Source: an uncultured Verrucomicrobiota bacterium (lineage in GTDB: Bacteria > Verrucomicrobiota > Kiritimatiellia > RFP12 > UBA1067). From it: 19,683 nucleotides of DNA. Each line of letters begins with the position of its first letter. The stretch's first letter is position 1. The translations under genes were made by a program, and so were the position numbers. Below the pieces are notes generated by a model. It did no database searches. It saw nothing but the letters and a program-made list of their open reading frames with translations, and had not been told where the DNA came from. Below, piece by piece: positions 4,918 through 13,003 of this stretch. The stretch lies in contig CAMEZU010000009.1 in assembly GCA_945947925.1 (NCBI GenBank), positions 1 to 19,683 of the forward strand, read 5' to 3'.

Positions 4918-7686
4918 ATGGACAAACTCTTCATCATCGACCTCATGCCCTTCCTCTACAAGGGCCACTTTGTCTTCCTGCGCAATCCGCGCATGACCGC
5001 CTCGGGCATCAACACCTCCGCCCTCCTCGGCCTCGTCGCGGGGCTCCAGTCCATCCTCAAGCGGGAGAAGCCGACGCACGCGGTCCTCGCGATGGACCCG
5101 GGCGGTCCGACCTTCCGCCACGAGGCCTACGCCCCGTACAAGGCCCAGCGCGAGAAAATGCCGGAGGACCTCGCCGCGTCCATTCCCTACGCCTTCGAGC
5201 TCGCCGAGGCGCTGAAGATCCCCGTGGTGCGCGTCGACGGTTTCGAGGCCGACGACGTGATGGGTACGCTCGCCGTCAAGGGCGCGGCCGCCGGGTTCGA
5301 CGTCTACATGGCGACCCCCGACAAGGACGCGGCGCAGCTCGTCCGTCCCGGCGTGAAGCTCTACCGTCCCGCCCACGCGGGAGACGCCGCCGAGATCTAC
5401 GACGAGGCGAAGGTCTGCGAGCACTGGCACCTCAGCTCCCCCGCGCAGATGATCGACTACCTCGCGCTCGCGGGCGATACGGCGGACAACATCCCCGGCA
5501 TCCGCGGGGTCGGCGAGAAGACGGCGACGGACCTCCTCTCGAAGTTCGGGGACGTCGAGGGCATCCTCGCCAACGTCGCGAAGATCAAGGGCAAGCTCGC
5601 GGAGAAGGTGTTCAACGGACGCGAGGACGCGAAGATCTCCAAGTTTCTGACGACGATCCGCACCGACGTCCCGATCGAACCGGACTGGAACGCCTACCGC
5701 CTTGACGGCATCGACCGCGAGAAGCTCGCCGCCGTCTGCGCCAAGTTCGAGCTCAACCGCCTCGCCAAGGCGTTCCTGGGGGAGGCTGGCACCGGGATCG
5801 GGGAGGGAGGAACGGAGAATGGGGACGGGGGAACGGGGAGCGGGGAACTCTCAAGCCTTTCAACCTTTCCGCATGACTACAAGCTTGTGCGGACCGAGGA
5901 GGAGGCGGAGGCGCTGCTGGCGGAGCTGATGCAGGCGGACCGCATCGCCTTCGACACGGAGACCGCCGCGTCGGAGGACGGACACGAATCCACCGAGGCC
6001 CACTTCTGCAAGCTCGTCGGCTTCTCCTTTGCGACCGCACCCGGCAAGGCGTGGTACGTGACGGCGGACCAGATCGACGTCTTCCGTCCCCTCTTCGCAG
6101 ACCCGACCAAGACCTTCGTCGGCCATAACGTGAAGTTCGACCGCTCGGTCCTTCACCGCTACGGCATCGGCTTCGCCTCCGTCCCGCACGACACGCTGCT
6201 CGCGCACTACTGCCTGGACGCCGCCGCACGGCACGGCATGGACACGCTCGCCGAGCAGTACCTCAACTACCGTCCGATTCCAATCACCGCGCTCATCGGC
6301 GAGAAGGAGCGCGGCAAGGAACAGCTCTCCATGGCTTCTCTCGCGCCCGAGCAGATCCTCGACTACGCCGCCGAGGACGCGGACGTGACGCTGCGCCTCG
6401 ACGACGTCCTCCGTCCTCAGGCTGAAAAGCTCAACCATCCGCCGTTCAACAGTCATCACGCATCGCTCAACGCTCTCTCCGACGTCGAGGAGCCGCTCGT
6501 CAAGATCCTCATCGAGATGGAGCGCGAGGGCGTGAAGATCGACGTCGCGGCACTCAAGGAGTACGGACGCGAACTCGACCGCGAGATTCTCGGACTGACG
6601 CAAGAGATCCTCGCCTATTCGGGACCCGGGTTCAATCCGGACAGTCCGAAGCAGCTCGGCGAGCTCCTCTTCGCCAAGCTCGGACTCGAGGGCGGCAAGA
6701 AGACGGCGTCGGGGCAGTTCTCGACGGACGAGAAGACGCTCTCGAAGCTTGTCGACGCGCATCCGATCGTGGCGAAGATCCTCGACTATCGCCAGCTCAC
6801 CAAGCTCAAGTCGACGTATGTGGACAAGCTGCCGACGCTCATCGACGAGAACGGACGCGTCCACACGACCTATGCGCAGGCGTTCACCGAGACGGGGCGT
6901 CTCTCCTCCTCGGACCCGAACCTCCAGAACATCCCGATTCGCACCGAACGCGGCAAGCTGATCCGCAGGGCCTTCGTCCCCCGGGACGAGAAGCACGTGC
7001 TCATCTCCGCCGACTACTCGCAGATCGAGCTCCGCCTGATGGCGGCCTTCTCGCAGGACGCGGCGATGATCCAGGCGTTCCGCAACGGCGAGGACATCCA
7101 CCGCGACACGGCGAGCCGCGTCTACGACGTGATGCCGATGTTCGTCACACCCGAGCAGCGTGCGAAGTGCAAGATGGTCAACTTCGGCATCATCTACGGC
7201 ATCTCGGCGTTCGGACTCTCCCAGCGGCTCAAGGTGCCGCGCAAGGAGGCGCAGTCCCTCATCGACACGTATTTCAAGCTCTATCCGAAGATCCGCGAGT
7301 ACATGGAGAAGTCCGTCGCGGAGGCGCGCGAGAAAGGCTACGCGACGACGATCCTCGGACGCCGCCGCACGCTTCGGGACATCAACTCACGCAATGCGAC
7401 GGCGCGTCAGGGCGCCGAGCGCGACGCGATGAACACGCCGATCCAGGGCTCGGCCGCGGACCTCATCAAGGTCGCGATGGTGAAGATCGACCGTGCGCTC
7501 AAGGCGGAGAACCTGCGCACGAAGATGGTCCTTCAGATTCACGACGAACTCGTCTTCGACACGCCGCTCGACGAAGTGGAGAAAGTGAAGGCGATCGTCA
7601 TCCGCGAGATGACGACCGCCCTCGACTTCGGCGTCCCCCTCGACGTCGGCCTCGGCGTCGGAAGGAACTGGCTCGAGGCGCACTGA
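4918..7686 (+). CDS. polA: DNA polymerase I (PolA) with intact proofreading domain
   Basis: PolA fills gaps and removes RNA primers in replication and repair. The 922 residues show three domains. The 5'-3' nuclease (about 1-290) has clustered acidic residues, for example FEADDVMGTLA, ATPDKDAAQL and LAGDTADNIPGIRGVGEKTA. The 3'-5' exonuclease (about 320-500) has its residues present: FDTET (Asp346, Glu348), GHNVKFD (Asp408) and YAAED (Tyr483, Asp487). The polymerase domain has motif A ADYSQIELR (Asp699), motif B RAKCKMVNFGIIYG and motif C QIHDEL (Asp876, Glu877). Proofreading therefore looks active, unlike in Taq. The linker at 291-311 is a 7-residue repeat encoded by heptamer DNA repeats. There is no ribosome binding site, consistent with a leaderless start. 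Confidence 0.98.
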   Translation: MDKLFIIDLMPFLYKGHFVFLRNPRMTASGINTSALLGLVAGLQSILKREKPTHAVLAMDPGGPTFRHEAYAPYKAQREKMPEDLAASIPYAFELAEALKIPVVRVDGFEADDVMGTLAVKGAAAGFDVYMATPDKDAAQLVRPGVKLYRPAHAGDAAEIYDEAKVCEHWHLSSPAQMIDYLALAGDTADNIPGIRGVGEKTATDLLSKFGDVEGILANVAKIKGKLAEKVFNGREDAKISKFLTTIRTDVPIEPDWNAYRLDGIDREKLAAVCAKFELNRLAKAFLGEAGTGIGEGGTENGDGGTGSGELSSLSTFPHDYKLVRTEEEAEALLAELMQADRIAFDTETAASEDGHESTEAHFCKLVGFSFATAPGKAWYVTADQIDVFRPLFADPTKTFVGHNVKFDRSVLHRYGIGFASVPHDTLLAHYCLDAAARHGMDTLAEQYLNYRPIPITALIGEKERGKEQLSMASLAPEQILDYAAEDADVTLRLDDVLRPQAEKLNHPPFNSHHASLNALSDVEEPLVKILIEMEREGVKIDVAALKEYGRELDREILGLTQEILAYSGPGFNPDSPKQLGELLFAKLGLEGGKKTASGQFSTDEKTLSKLVDAHPIVAKILDYRQLTKLKSTYVDKLPTLIDENGRVHTTYAQAFTETGRLSSSDPNLQNIPIRTERGKLIRRAFVPRDEKHVLISADYSQIELRLMAAFSQDAAMIQAFRNGEDIHRDTASRVYDVMPMFVTPEQRAKCKMVNFGIIYGISAFGLSQRLKVPRKEAQSLIDTYFKLYPKIREYMEKSVAEAREKGYATTILGRRRTLRDINSRNATARQGAERDAMNTPIQGSAADLIKVAMVKIDRALKAENLRTKMVLQIHDELVFDTPLDEVEKVKAIVIREMTTALDFGVPLDVGLGVGRNWLEAH
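5794..5849 (+). repeat. G-rich heptamer tandem repeat inside polA, with G-quadruplex motif
   Basis: Eight gapless 7-base units are present: GGGATCG, GGGAGGG, AGGAACG, GAGAATG, GGGACGG, GGGAACG, GGGAGCG, GGGAACT. All have G and A at positions 3 and 4. Since 21 bases are seven codons, the protein carries a 7-residue repeat: GTGIGEG, GTENGDG, GTGSGEL (residues 291-311), between the 5' nuclease and the proofreading domain. Within it, four runs of four or five G (5821-5824, 5827-5831, 5835-5838, 5842-5845) separated by 2-3 bases form a standard G-quadruplex motif on the coding strand. Confidence 0.85.
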
Positions 7687-7720
7687 AAGACCGATCCCCA
7701 CTCAAGATCCACAACCGTCC

Positions 7721-7758
7721 AAAAGTGGCGCGGGGTGTCGGACACTGCGCGCCATTTT
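7721..7758. terminator. bidirectional intrinsic terminator between convergent polA and the sugar kinase gene
   Basis: TGGCGCG (7726-7732) pairs with CGCGCCA (7748-7754). The loop between them holds a second small inverted repeat, GTGT and ACAC, which extends the structure. TTTT follows on the plus strand (7755-7758), and the AAAA at 7721-7724 gives a T-run on the minus strand. Convergent genes end on both sides, 34 bases and 3 bases away. Confidence 0.82.
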
Positions 7759-7761
7759 CGC

Positions 7762-8874
7762 TTACAGCTTCGCGAGGAGGCTGCGGATCGAGCGCTCGCG
7801 GGCTTCGATCGACTCGCAGAGGCGGAACTGGACGCGGGCGCGGTTCAGGTTCTGCTCGGGCTGCTTCGTCTTGAAGTAGACGTTGCCGGCGAGGTAGTCC
7901 TGGAAGAACCGGAGGCCGAGCTCGAACGGCAGGAGGCGGATCGAGTCGAAGAGATAGGCGCGGTCGGCGTCCGTCAGGAACGAACCGGCCTCTCGCATGT
8001 AGCCCTTGCAGAATGCCGTGCAGAGGTCCTCGTCGAAGACGACCTTCGCGAGGTTCGTCTCCTCCTCGCCTGCGGGGTTGCAGATCGAGCGCAGCGCATC
8101 GCCGAAGTCGAGGTGGATGAGACCCGGGGAAACGGTGTCGAGATCGATCATCGCCGTGCCCTTGCCGGTCACGTCGTCGATCATGATGTTGTTCACCTTC
8201 GGGTCGCCGTGGAACATGCGCTTCTTGAGCTCGCCGGCCTGTTCGGCCTTCTCGAGGCAAAGCGCGAGGTCGCGGCGCTCCTCGATGAACTTCGCGAGGC
8301 GCTTGGCCTCCATCGACGCATTGAGGAGTTCCTTGGCCGCGGACGACTTCAGCGTCTCGTCGTACTTCGCGAGGTAGCCGCTCGTGACGTGGAAGCCGGG
8401 GAGCGGATCCTTGATCGTCGCCGGGTCCATGTCGCTGATGAGGTAGTGGAAGTGTCCGAGCGCCGCACCGCATTCCATGGCGTGCTCGGGTCCCTGCGCG
8501 ATGTCGAAGGCGTGGGCGGACATGATGCGCGTAATGACGCGCCAGACCTCGCCCTTGTCGTCGACGACGTAGTCCTTCGAGTCCTTCGCCTTGATGATGC
8601 GCGGCATCTGCCACACGCGGTCGTCGCGGCCCTTGTCCGCATCGTCCTCGAGCTTCTCGTGGCAGTGCTTCGTCACCTCGTGCATGTTCTCCATGATCTC
8701 CTCGGGCTTCGGGAACACGTTGCGGTTCACGCGCTGGAGGATGACCTGAGTCTCAGTGAAGGTGTTGCGGTAAATGGCGAGGTAGGTGTCGTTGATGTTG
8801 CCGTTGCCGAAAGGCTGCAGCGCAACGAGACGGCCCTTGATGTTGAACTTGTTGATCAGCAAGGAGAGTTCCAT
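7762..8874 (-). CDS. APH-family sugar kinase, N-acetylhexosamine 1-kinase-like
   Basis: The 370-residue protein belongs to the aminoglycoside phosphotransferase/choline kinase fold. It has a glycine-rich nucleotide loop QPFGNGNINDTYL (about 20-32), the catalytic loop HGDPKVNN (His222, Asp224, Asn229) and the metal-binding segment AMIDLDTVSPG (Asp244, Asp246). The pattern GNINDTYL, ILQRVN.NVFP, DFGDALR, FFQDYL.G..YF and the C-terminal QPEQNLNRARVQ resembles bifidobacterial NahK, which phosphorylates GlcNAc or GalNAc at C1; this is from memory of the family, not a search. No other gene of that pathway is in the window. ATG 8874 is chosen because a longer GTG-start frame (8940) would begin in the promoter. 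It is transcribed alone. Confidence 0.82.
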   Translation of the reverse strand: MELSLLINKFNIKGRLVALQPFGNGNINDTYLAIYRNTFTETQVILQRVNRNVFPKPEEIMENMHEVTKHCHEKLEDDADKGRDDRVWQMPRIIKAKDSKDYVVDDKGEVWRVITRIMSAHAFDIAQGPEHAMECGAALGHFHYLISDMDPATIKDPLPGFHVTSGYLAKYDETLKSSAAKELLNASMEAKRLAKFIEERRDLALCLEKAEQAGELKKRMFHGDPKVNNIMIDDVTGKGTAMIDLDTVSPGLIHLDFGDALRSICNPAGEEETNLAKVVFDEDLCTAFCKGYMREAGSFLTDADRAYLFDSIRLLPFELGLRFFQDYLAGNVYFKTKQPEQNLNRARVQFRLCESIEARERSIRSLLAKL

Positions 8875-8930
8875 GGACGGAAGACCTTTGTTGAGGGTGA
8901 CTGATGAATCGTTGGATTTGTATACACAAC

Positions 8931-8959
8931 AATATAGCACGTTTGCCGTGCCAAATCAA
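8931..8959 (-). promoter_or_regulatory. promoter of the sugar kinase gene
   Basis: On the minus strand, TTGATT (8959-8954), a 17-base spacer and TATATT (8936-8931), with TG one base before the -10 (TGCTATATT). The start would be near 8924, leaving an untranslated leader of about 50 bases. The -35 box overlaps the 3' arm of the hairpin that ends the upstream protease gene. Confidence 0.72.
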
Positions 8960-8979
8960 GCCGCATCAGAGCGGCTTGA
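8951..8979 (-). terminator. hairpin terminator overlapping the stop codon of the C39-like protease gene
   Basis: TCAAGCCGC and GCGGCTTGA (8979-8971 and 8964-8956) form a perfect 9-bp stem with a 6-base loop that contains the end of the TGA stop. Only TTT follows, so termination may be partial. It ends the pal-to-protease gene cluster. Confidence 0.65.
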
Positions 8980-10132
8980 GGAAGAAGGCGTCGTGGGTAA
9001 TCGCGAAGGCGCGGTCCTCGGGCATGCGCTTGAGTTCGTGTCCGGGGCCCCAGCTGTCGGTGTAGAGGATCTCGTGCGTCTTCGCGTTGTAGCCGATGAT
9101 GAGGCGCATGTGCCCGCCGCCGGACTGCGGCACGCCCGGTTCGGGGAAGTAGCCGAGCGTGACGCCCCAGAAGACGGGAATGCCCTGGTCGACCTGCGTC
9201 TTCACGCCGGCGAGGAAGCGCTTGAAGCGCGAGTCCTTCTTTCGCATCGCGAGCAGCACCTCGGGCTCCATCGCCCTGCGCATCGCATTCACCTGGAAGG
9301 TATGGTCCTCGAGGAAGTCGTCGTAGACGAGCGCCGGACGCTTCAGCGCCTTCGCCGCCTTGTTGTAGCGCTCGAGGTCCTTGCGGATCTCGCCCATCGA
9401 GCCGGCCATCGACACGATCTGGACGAAGCCGAGGCGGCACTTGGAGCCGACCGTGCGCACGGTCTCGATCATCTCGGAGACGCTCGTACCGCCCTCGGCA
9501 CGGGTGCCCGCCATCTGGGCGATCTGGTGCTCGTCGATCGGGTGTCCGTAATAGCGCAGGACGCGCTCGGACACGGCCGCAGCGCAGTAGCCCTTCTGTC
9601 CCTGGTCCACCATCGGCACGTTGTCGATGCGCACGTCGCCGGACGGCTCCTTGACGACGTTCGCCTTGACCTTCGCCTTCGCGACATTGCCGGCGACGGG
9701 CGCGGCGCCCGTCTTCGGCTTCGCGGGCGCGGTGTCGAGCGTCAGGCGGACGAAGTCGACGGTCTCGCCCGTGACGCCCCAGACGAGTTCCGCGGACGGC
9801 ACGAGCTTCGGCCAGCGCTGGGAGAACTCGAGACCGCCGGAACGGACCTTTCGCTTCTCGACTGGCGGCGGCTTGCCCTGCGGATTGAGCTCGGCGACGA
9901 CCTTGTCGAGGAGCGTCCGCAGCTCGGCCTTCGACATCCCGACCTCGGTCTTGTCGTCCCCCCGATTGTAGAGGGACATCTCGAGGCGCGAGACGACGCC
10001 GGTCGTGGAAAATTCGCGGGCCTCCTGGAAACGGATGCCGCGCCAGGCGCCCGAGGGACGCATGGTGAAATCCTGTCCGGCCGCGGGCGAGACCGCGGCG
10101 AGCATCAGCGGGAGGAGCGTCGTGGCGAGCAT
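8966..10132 (-). CDS. secreted C39-like cysteine peptidase
   Basis: The 388-residue protein starts with a probable signal peptide MLATTLLPLMLAAVSPAAGQ, without a lipobox or twin arginine, so export by Sec is likely. An N-terminal domain that I do not recognise (about 21-135) and an Ala/Lys/Pro-rich linker lead to a papain-like C39 domain: VDQGQKGYCAAAV (Gln177 at Cys minus 6, Cys183), GGGHMRLIIGYN (His341) and YTDSWG (Asp359), the usual catalytic set. No ABC transporter accompanies it, so it is probably a stand-alone extracytoplasmic protease or amidase rather than a bacteriocin processor; the substrate is unknown. The ATG lies inside the end of the RNase gene (28-base overlap) with a poor ribosome binding site, suggesting coupling. 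Confidence 0.8.
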   Translation of the reverse strand: MLATTLLPLMLAAVSPAAGQDFTMRPSGAWRGIRFQEAREFSTTGVVSRLEMSLYNRGDDKTEVGMSKAELRTLLDKVVAELNPQGKPPPVEKRKVRSGGLEFSQRWPKLVPSAELVWGVTGETVDFVRLTLDTAPAKPKTGAAPVAGNVAKAKVKANVVKEPSGDVRIDNVPMVDQGQKGYCAAAVSERVLRYYGHPIDEHQIAQMAGTRAEGGTSVSEMIETVRTVGSKCRLGFVQIVSMAGSMGEIRKDLERYNKAAKALKRPALVYDDFLEDHTFQVNAMRRAMEPEVLLAMRKKDSRFKRFLAGVKTQVDQGIPVFWGVTLGYFPEPGVPQSGGGHMRLIIGYNAKTHEILYTDSWGPGHELKRMPEDRAFAITHDAFFLKPL

Positions 10133-11664
10133 GGGACGAAATCCAGCTTTCTTTGCTTGAAGTCAACGCGGGCGACATGGACCTTCATCCGGTCGCCGAC
10201 CCGCCAGCTCTTTCCGCCCGGCGCGGAAAGGGAATGGTCGGACTCGTTGAACGTGACGTACTTGTGCGAAAGGAGCGAGACGTGGACAAGTCCCGAGACG
10301 GCCAGCTCGGGGATCTCGACGAAGCAGCCGAACGGCGCGCACTTGGCGATGACGGCGTCGTAGTCGAGGATCTGCCGCGAGTTGATCTGGTCCTCGAGGA
10401 GCCGGTACTTCTTGATCTCCAGGAGTCCGCGCTCGGCCTCGGCGGCGATTTCCTCGCGCTCGCTCGTGTGCGCCGCCCACTTGGCGAGCGTCTTCGGCGC
10501 GACACGCGCCTTGGCGACGCCAGCGGCAAGGTAGTCCGCGAGCTGGCGGTGGAGCGTCAGGTCGGGATAGCGGCGGATCGGCGAGGTGAAGTGGGCATAG
10601 AACCTCTTCGCGAGGCCGAAGTGCCCGATCGCCGTCGAATCGTACACGGCGCGCTTCATCGAGCGGAGCACCATGACGACGATTGTCGGATAGAGCGGAT
10701 TCTTCTTGATGGACTTGAGGAACTGGGCGAAGACCTGCTGGTTCGCGATGTTGCCCATCTTGACGCCGAGTCCGCGCAGGTCGGCGCGAAGCATCATCAG
10801 CTTCTCCTCGTCCGGCGCCTCGTGGAGACGCGCGAGGATCTTGACGCCCTTCGTCCAGAGCTCCTGCGCCACGGCCTCGTTGGCCGCGACCATGCATTCC
10901 TCGATCATCTGGTGAGACTCGTCGTAGGGACGCGTGACGATGCCCGTCATCTCCCCTTCGCCGTCCAGCACGACCTCGGCCTCGGGAACCTCCAGATCGA
11001 GCGCACCCGCGGAGAAGCGCAGCGCCCGAAGCTGCTGGGCGAGCTCGTTGATCTCGCGCACGAGTTTCGTTTCGCGCTTGCCGAGCTTCTTCGCCACACC
11101 GCCAGAAAGAACCGTCATCACCTCTTCATAGGTAAAGCGGGCCTTCGAGCGGATGATTGACTTCGCGAACGTACGCTTCGTCATCGCGCCCTTCTTGTCG
11201 AAGGTCATGAAGACGGAGAAGGCGAGGCGGTCCTCGTTCGGAACGAGCGAGCAGACGCCGTTGCAGAGCTCCTCGGGGAGCATCGGGACGACGCGGTCCG
11301 CGAAGTAGACGCTCGTCGAGCGCTTGTACGCCTCGCGGTCGAGGGCGCTGCCCGGGATGACGAAATGGGAGACGTCCGCGATGTGGACGCCGAGGATGCG
11401 GTTGCCCTTGCGGTCCGTCTCCAGCGACAGCGCGTCGTCGTAGTCGCGCGCGGTGACGGGGTCGCAGGTGAAGATGAACTTCTTGCGCAGGTCGAGCCGC
11501 TCCCCCGGCGTGTCCAGGCGCTCGGCGACGCGCTTCGCCTCGGCCAGGACCTCGGGCGGGAACGCCTTCGGCAGCTTGTAGAACTTCATCACCGCCGCGG
11601 TATCTTCACGCGGCGTACGCCCGGGGGGCGGAAACATCACTTCATTGAAATCACGGTTCATCAT
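10105..11664 (-). CDS. rnr: RNase R/RNase II family 3'-5' exoribonuclease, short form
   Basis: The 519-residue protein contains an RNB catalytic domain. The four magnesium-binding aspartates are seen in CDPVTARDYDDAL (Asp68, Asp74, Asp76, Asp77); HIADVSHFV, EECMVAANEAVA and FTSPIRRYPDLTLHRQL are also typical. A C-terminal S1 RNA-binding domain follows (about 435-515, CAPFGCFVEIPELAVSGLVHVS). RNase R usually has about 700-800 residues with two N-terminal cold-shock domains. Here only about 60 residues precede the active site, so those domains are absent. AAGGAG lies 5 bases before ATG 11664 and 8 before the adjacent ATG 11661, so either may be used. Spacing to trkH is 10 bases. The symbol follows the family; RNase II-like activity is equally possible. 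Confidence 0.9.
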   Translation of the reverse strand: MMNRDFNEVMFPPPGRTPREDTAAVMKFYKLPKAFPPEVLAEAKRVAERLDTPGERLDLRKKFIFTCDPVTARDYDDALSLETDRKGNRILGVHIADVSHFVIPGSALDREAYKRSTSVYFADRVVPMLPEELCNGVCSLVPNEDRLAFSVFMTFDKKGAMTKRTFAKSIIRSKARFTYEEVMTVLSGGVAKKLGKRETKLVREINELAQQLRALRFSAGALDLEVPEAEVVLDGEGEMTGIVTRPYDESHQMIEECMVAANEAVAQELWTKGVKILARLHEAPDEEKLMMLRADLRGLGVKMGNIANQQVFAQFLKSIKKNPLYPTIVVMVLRSMKRAVYDSTAIGHFGLAKRFYAHFTSPIRRYPDLTLHRQLADYLAAGVAKARVAPKTLAKWAAHTSEREEIAAEAERGLLEIKKYRLLEDQINSRQILDYDAVIAKCAPFGCFVEIPELAVSGLVHVSLLSHKYVTFNESDHSLSAPGGKSWRVGDRMKVHVARVDFKQRKLDFVPCSPRRSSR

Positions 11665-11674
11665 CGAAACTCCT

Positions 11675-13003
11675 TCAGCCGACGACCAACTCTTCACTCG
11701 GATAGCGGATGTGATGGACGCTCTCGCGGTCGCCGATCATCAGGACGACGGTGAGCGCGCCGAGGCGTCCGATGAACATGGCGATCATCAGGACGCACTT
11801 GCCCGCCAGAGACAGGTCGGCGGTCGTCGAGCCGACGGAGAGTCCCGTGGTGGTGATGGCCGAGACCGCCTCGAAGAAGAGCGCGTCCAGCGCAACCGCT
11901 CCCGAACGGAGCGCCTCGGCCTCGGTGACGAGGAAGATGCCGAAAACCATGGCGACGAAGACGATGAGCGCCATGAGAATCACGATCGACTCGCGCACGA
12001 TGTCCATCGGGACCACGCGCTTGGAGATGACCGTCTCGTTCTCGCCACGGCACATCGCGACCCAGGTGTACAGGAGAACGGCGAAGGTCGTGATCTTCAT
12101 GCCGGCCGCCGCCGAGCCGGGTGCGCCGCCGATGAACATCAGGAAGATGTAGGAGAAGCGCGTCAGCGGATTCAGGTCCTCCGTCGGCACGACGCAGAAC
12201 CCGCAGGTGCGCGGCGTCACCGCCTGGTAAAACGCCGTCACTGCGCGCTTGACGGGAGGCATGTCCTTGAGGACGCCGTTCCACTCCGAGGCCAAGAAGA
12301 GGACGAAGGCCGCCGCGAGCAGGTAGAGGGTGAAGCGCAGGACGACGCGCGTATGAAGCGTCAGTCGCCCGCGTCCACCCGACGGACGCAGCAGACGGCA
12401 GGTGCAGAGATTGTAGATGACCAGGAAGCCGATGCCGCCGAGGATGGTCTCGAAGGCCATCACCAGCACGAAAGAGGGACTGTCCGAGAACGAAGCCAGC
12501 GAATCGGGACGGAGCCCGAAGCCGGCGTTGCAGAAACCCATGATCGAGTAGAAGATGCTCTGGTAGACGTCGCCGAGATGAACGTAGAGCGCGACCGCAC
12601 CCAGGGCCTCGATCGTCAGCATGGAGCCGACGATCCAGCAGATCAGGCCCTTCAGGCCCTTGACCTGCGCGACGCCGTAGGCATTCATCAGCGAGAACTC
12701 GTGGCTCAGCGACAGGCGCCGGCCGACCGCGACGAGGAGAAACGTGCCGCAGGTCATAAGGCCGAGACAGCCGATCTCCACCAGCACCAGCAGGACGACC
12801 TGTCCCCAGAACGTCAGGTGCGTGCCGACGTCGACGATGGAAAGACCGGTCACGCAAACCGCCGAGCAGGCCGTGAACAGGGACTTCAGCCAGTCACCCC
12901 ACTGGCCGTTGCTGCCAGCCCGCGCCCAGGGACTGGCCAGCAGGACCGCACCGATTGCGATCAGCGCCAGGAAGCCAAAGGCAATCGACGGACGGCGGTT
13001 CAC
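11675..13003 (-). CDS. trkH: potassium uptake protein, TrkH/KtrB family
   Basis: This 442-residue integral membrane protein carries the four pore-loop repeats of the TrkH/KtrB/HKT superfamily, each with a conserved glycine: SAVCVTGLSIVD (about 47-58), FCNAGFGL, TPRTCGFCVV and SAITTTGLSVGS. It moves K+ across the inner membrane. The length of about 440 is closer to KtrB (about 450) than to E. coli TrkH (483), so the symbol is provisional. The regulatory RCK partner (TrkA/KtrA) is not in this window. The start is GTG 13003, overlapping the tatC stop as GTGA, with GGAAG a few bases upstream. Confidence 0.92.
   Translation of the reverse strand: MNRRPSIAFGFLALIAIGAVLLASPWARAGSNGQWGDWLKSLFTACSAVCVTGLSIVDVGTHLTFWGQVVLLVLVEIGCLGLMTCGTFLLVAVGRRLSLSHEFSLMNAYGVAQVKGLKGLICWIVGSMLTIEALGAVALYVHLGDVYQSIFYSIMGFCNAGFGLRPDSLASFSDSPSFVLVMAFETILGGIGFLVIYNLCTCRLLRPSGGRGRLTLHTRVVLRFTLYLLAAAFVLFLASEWNGVLKDMPPVKRAVTAFYQAVTPRTCGFCVVPTEDLNPLTRFSYIFLMFIGGAPGSAAAGMKITTFAVLLYTWVAMCRGENETVISKRVVPMDIVRESIVILMALIVFVAMVFGIFLVTEAEALRSGAVALDALFFEAVSAITTTGLSVGSTTADLSLAGKCVLMIAMFIGRLGALTVVLMIGDRESVHHIRYPSEELVVG

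Noticed and set aside
8875..8940. An N-terminal extension of the sugar kinase from GTG 8940
   Set aside because: That GTG overlaps the extended -10 box; the protein family starts near MELSLLINKF.
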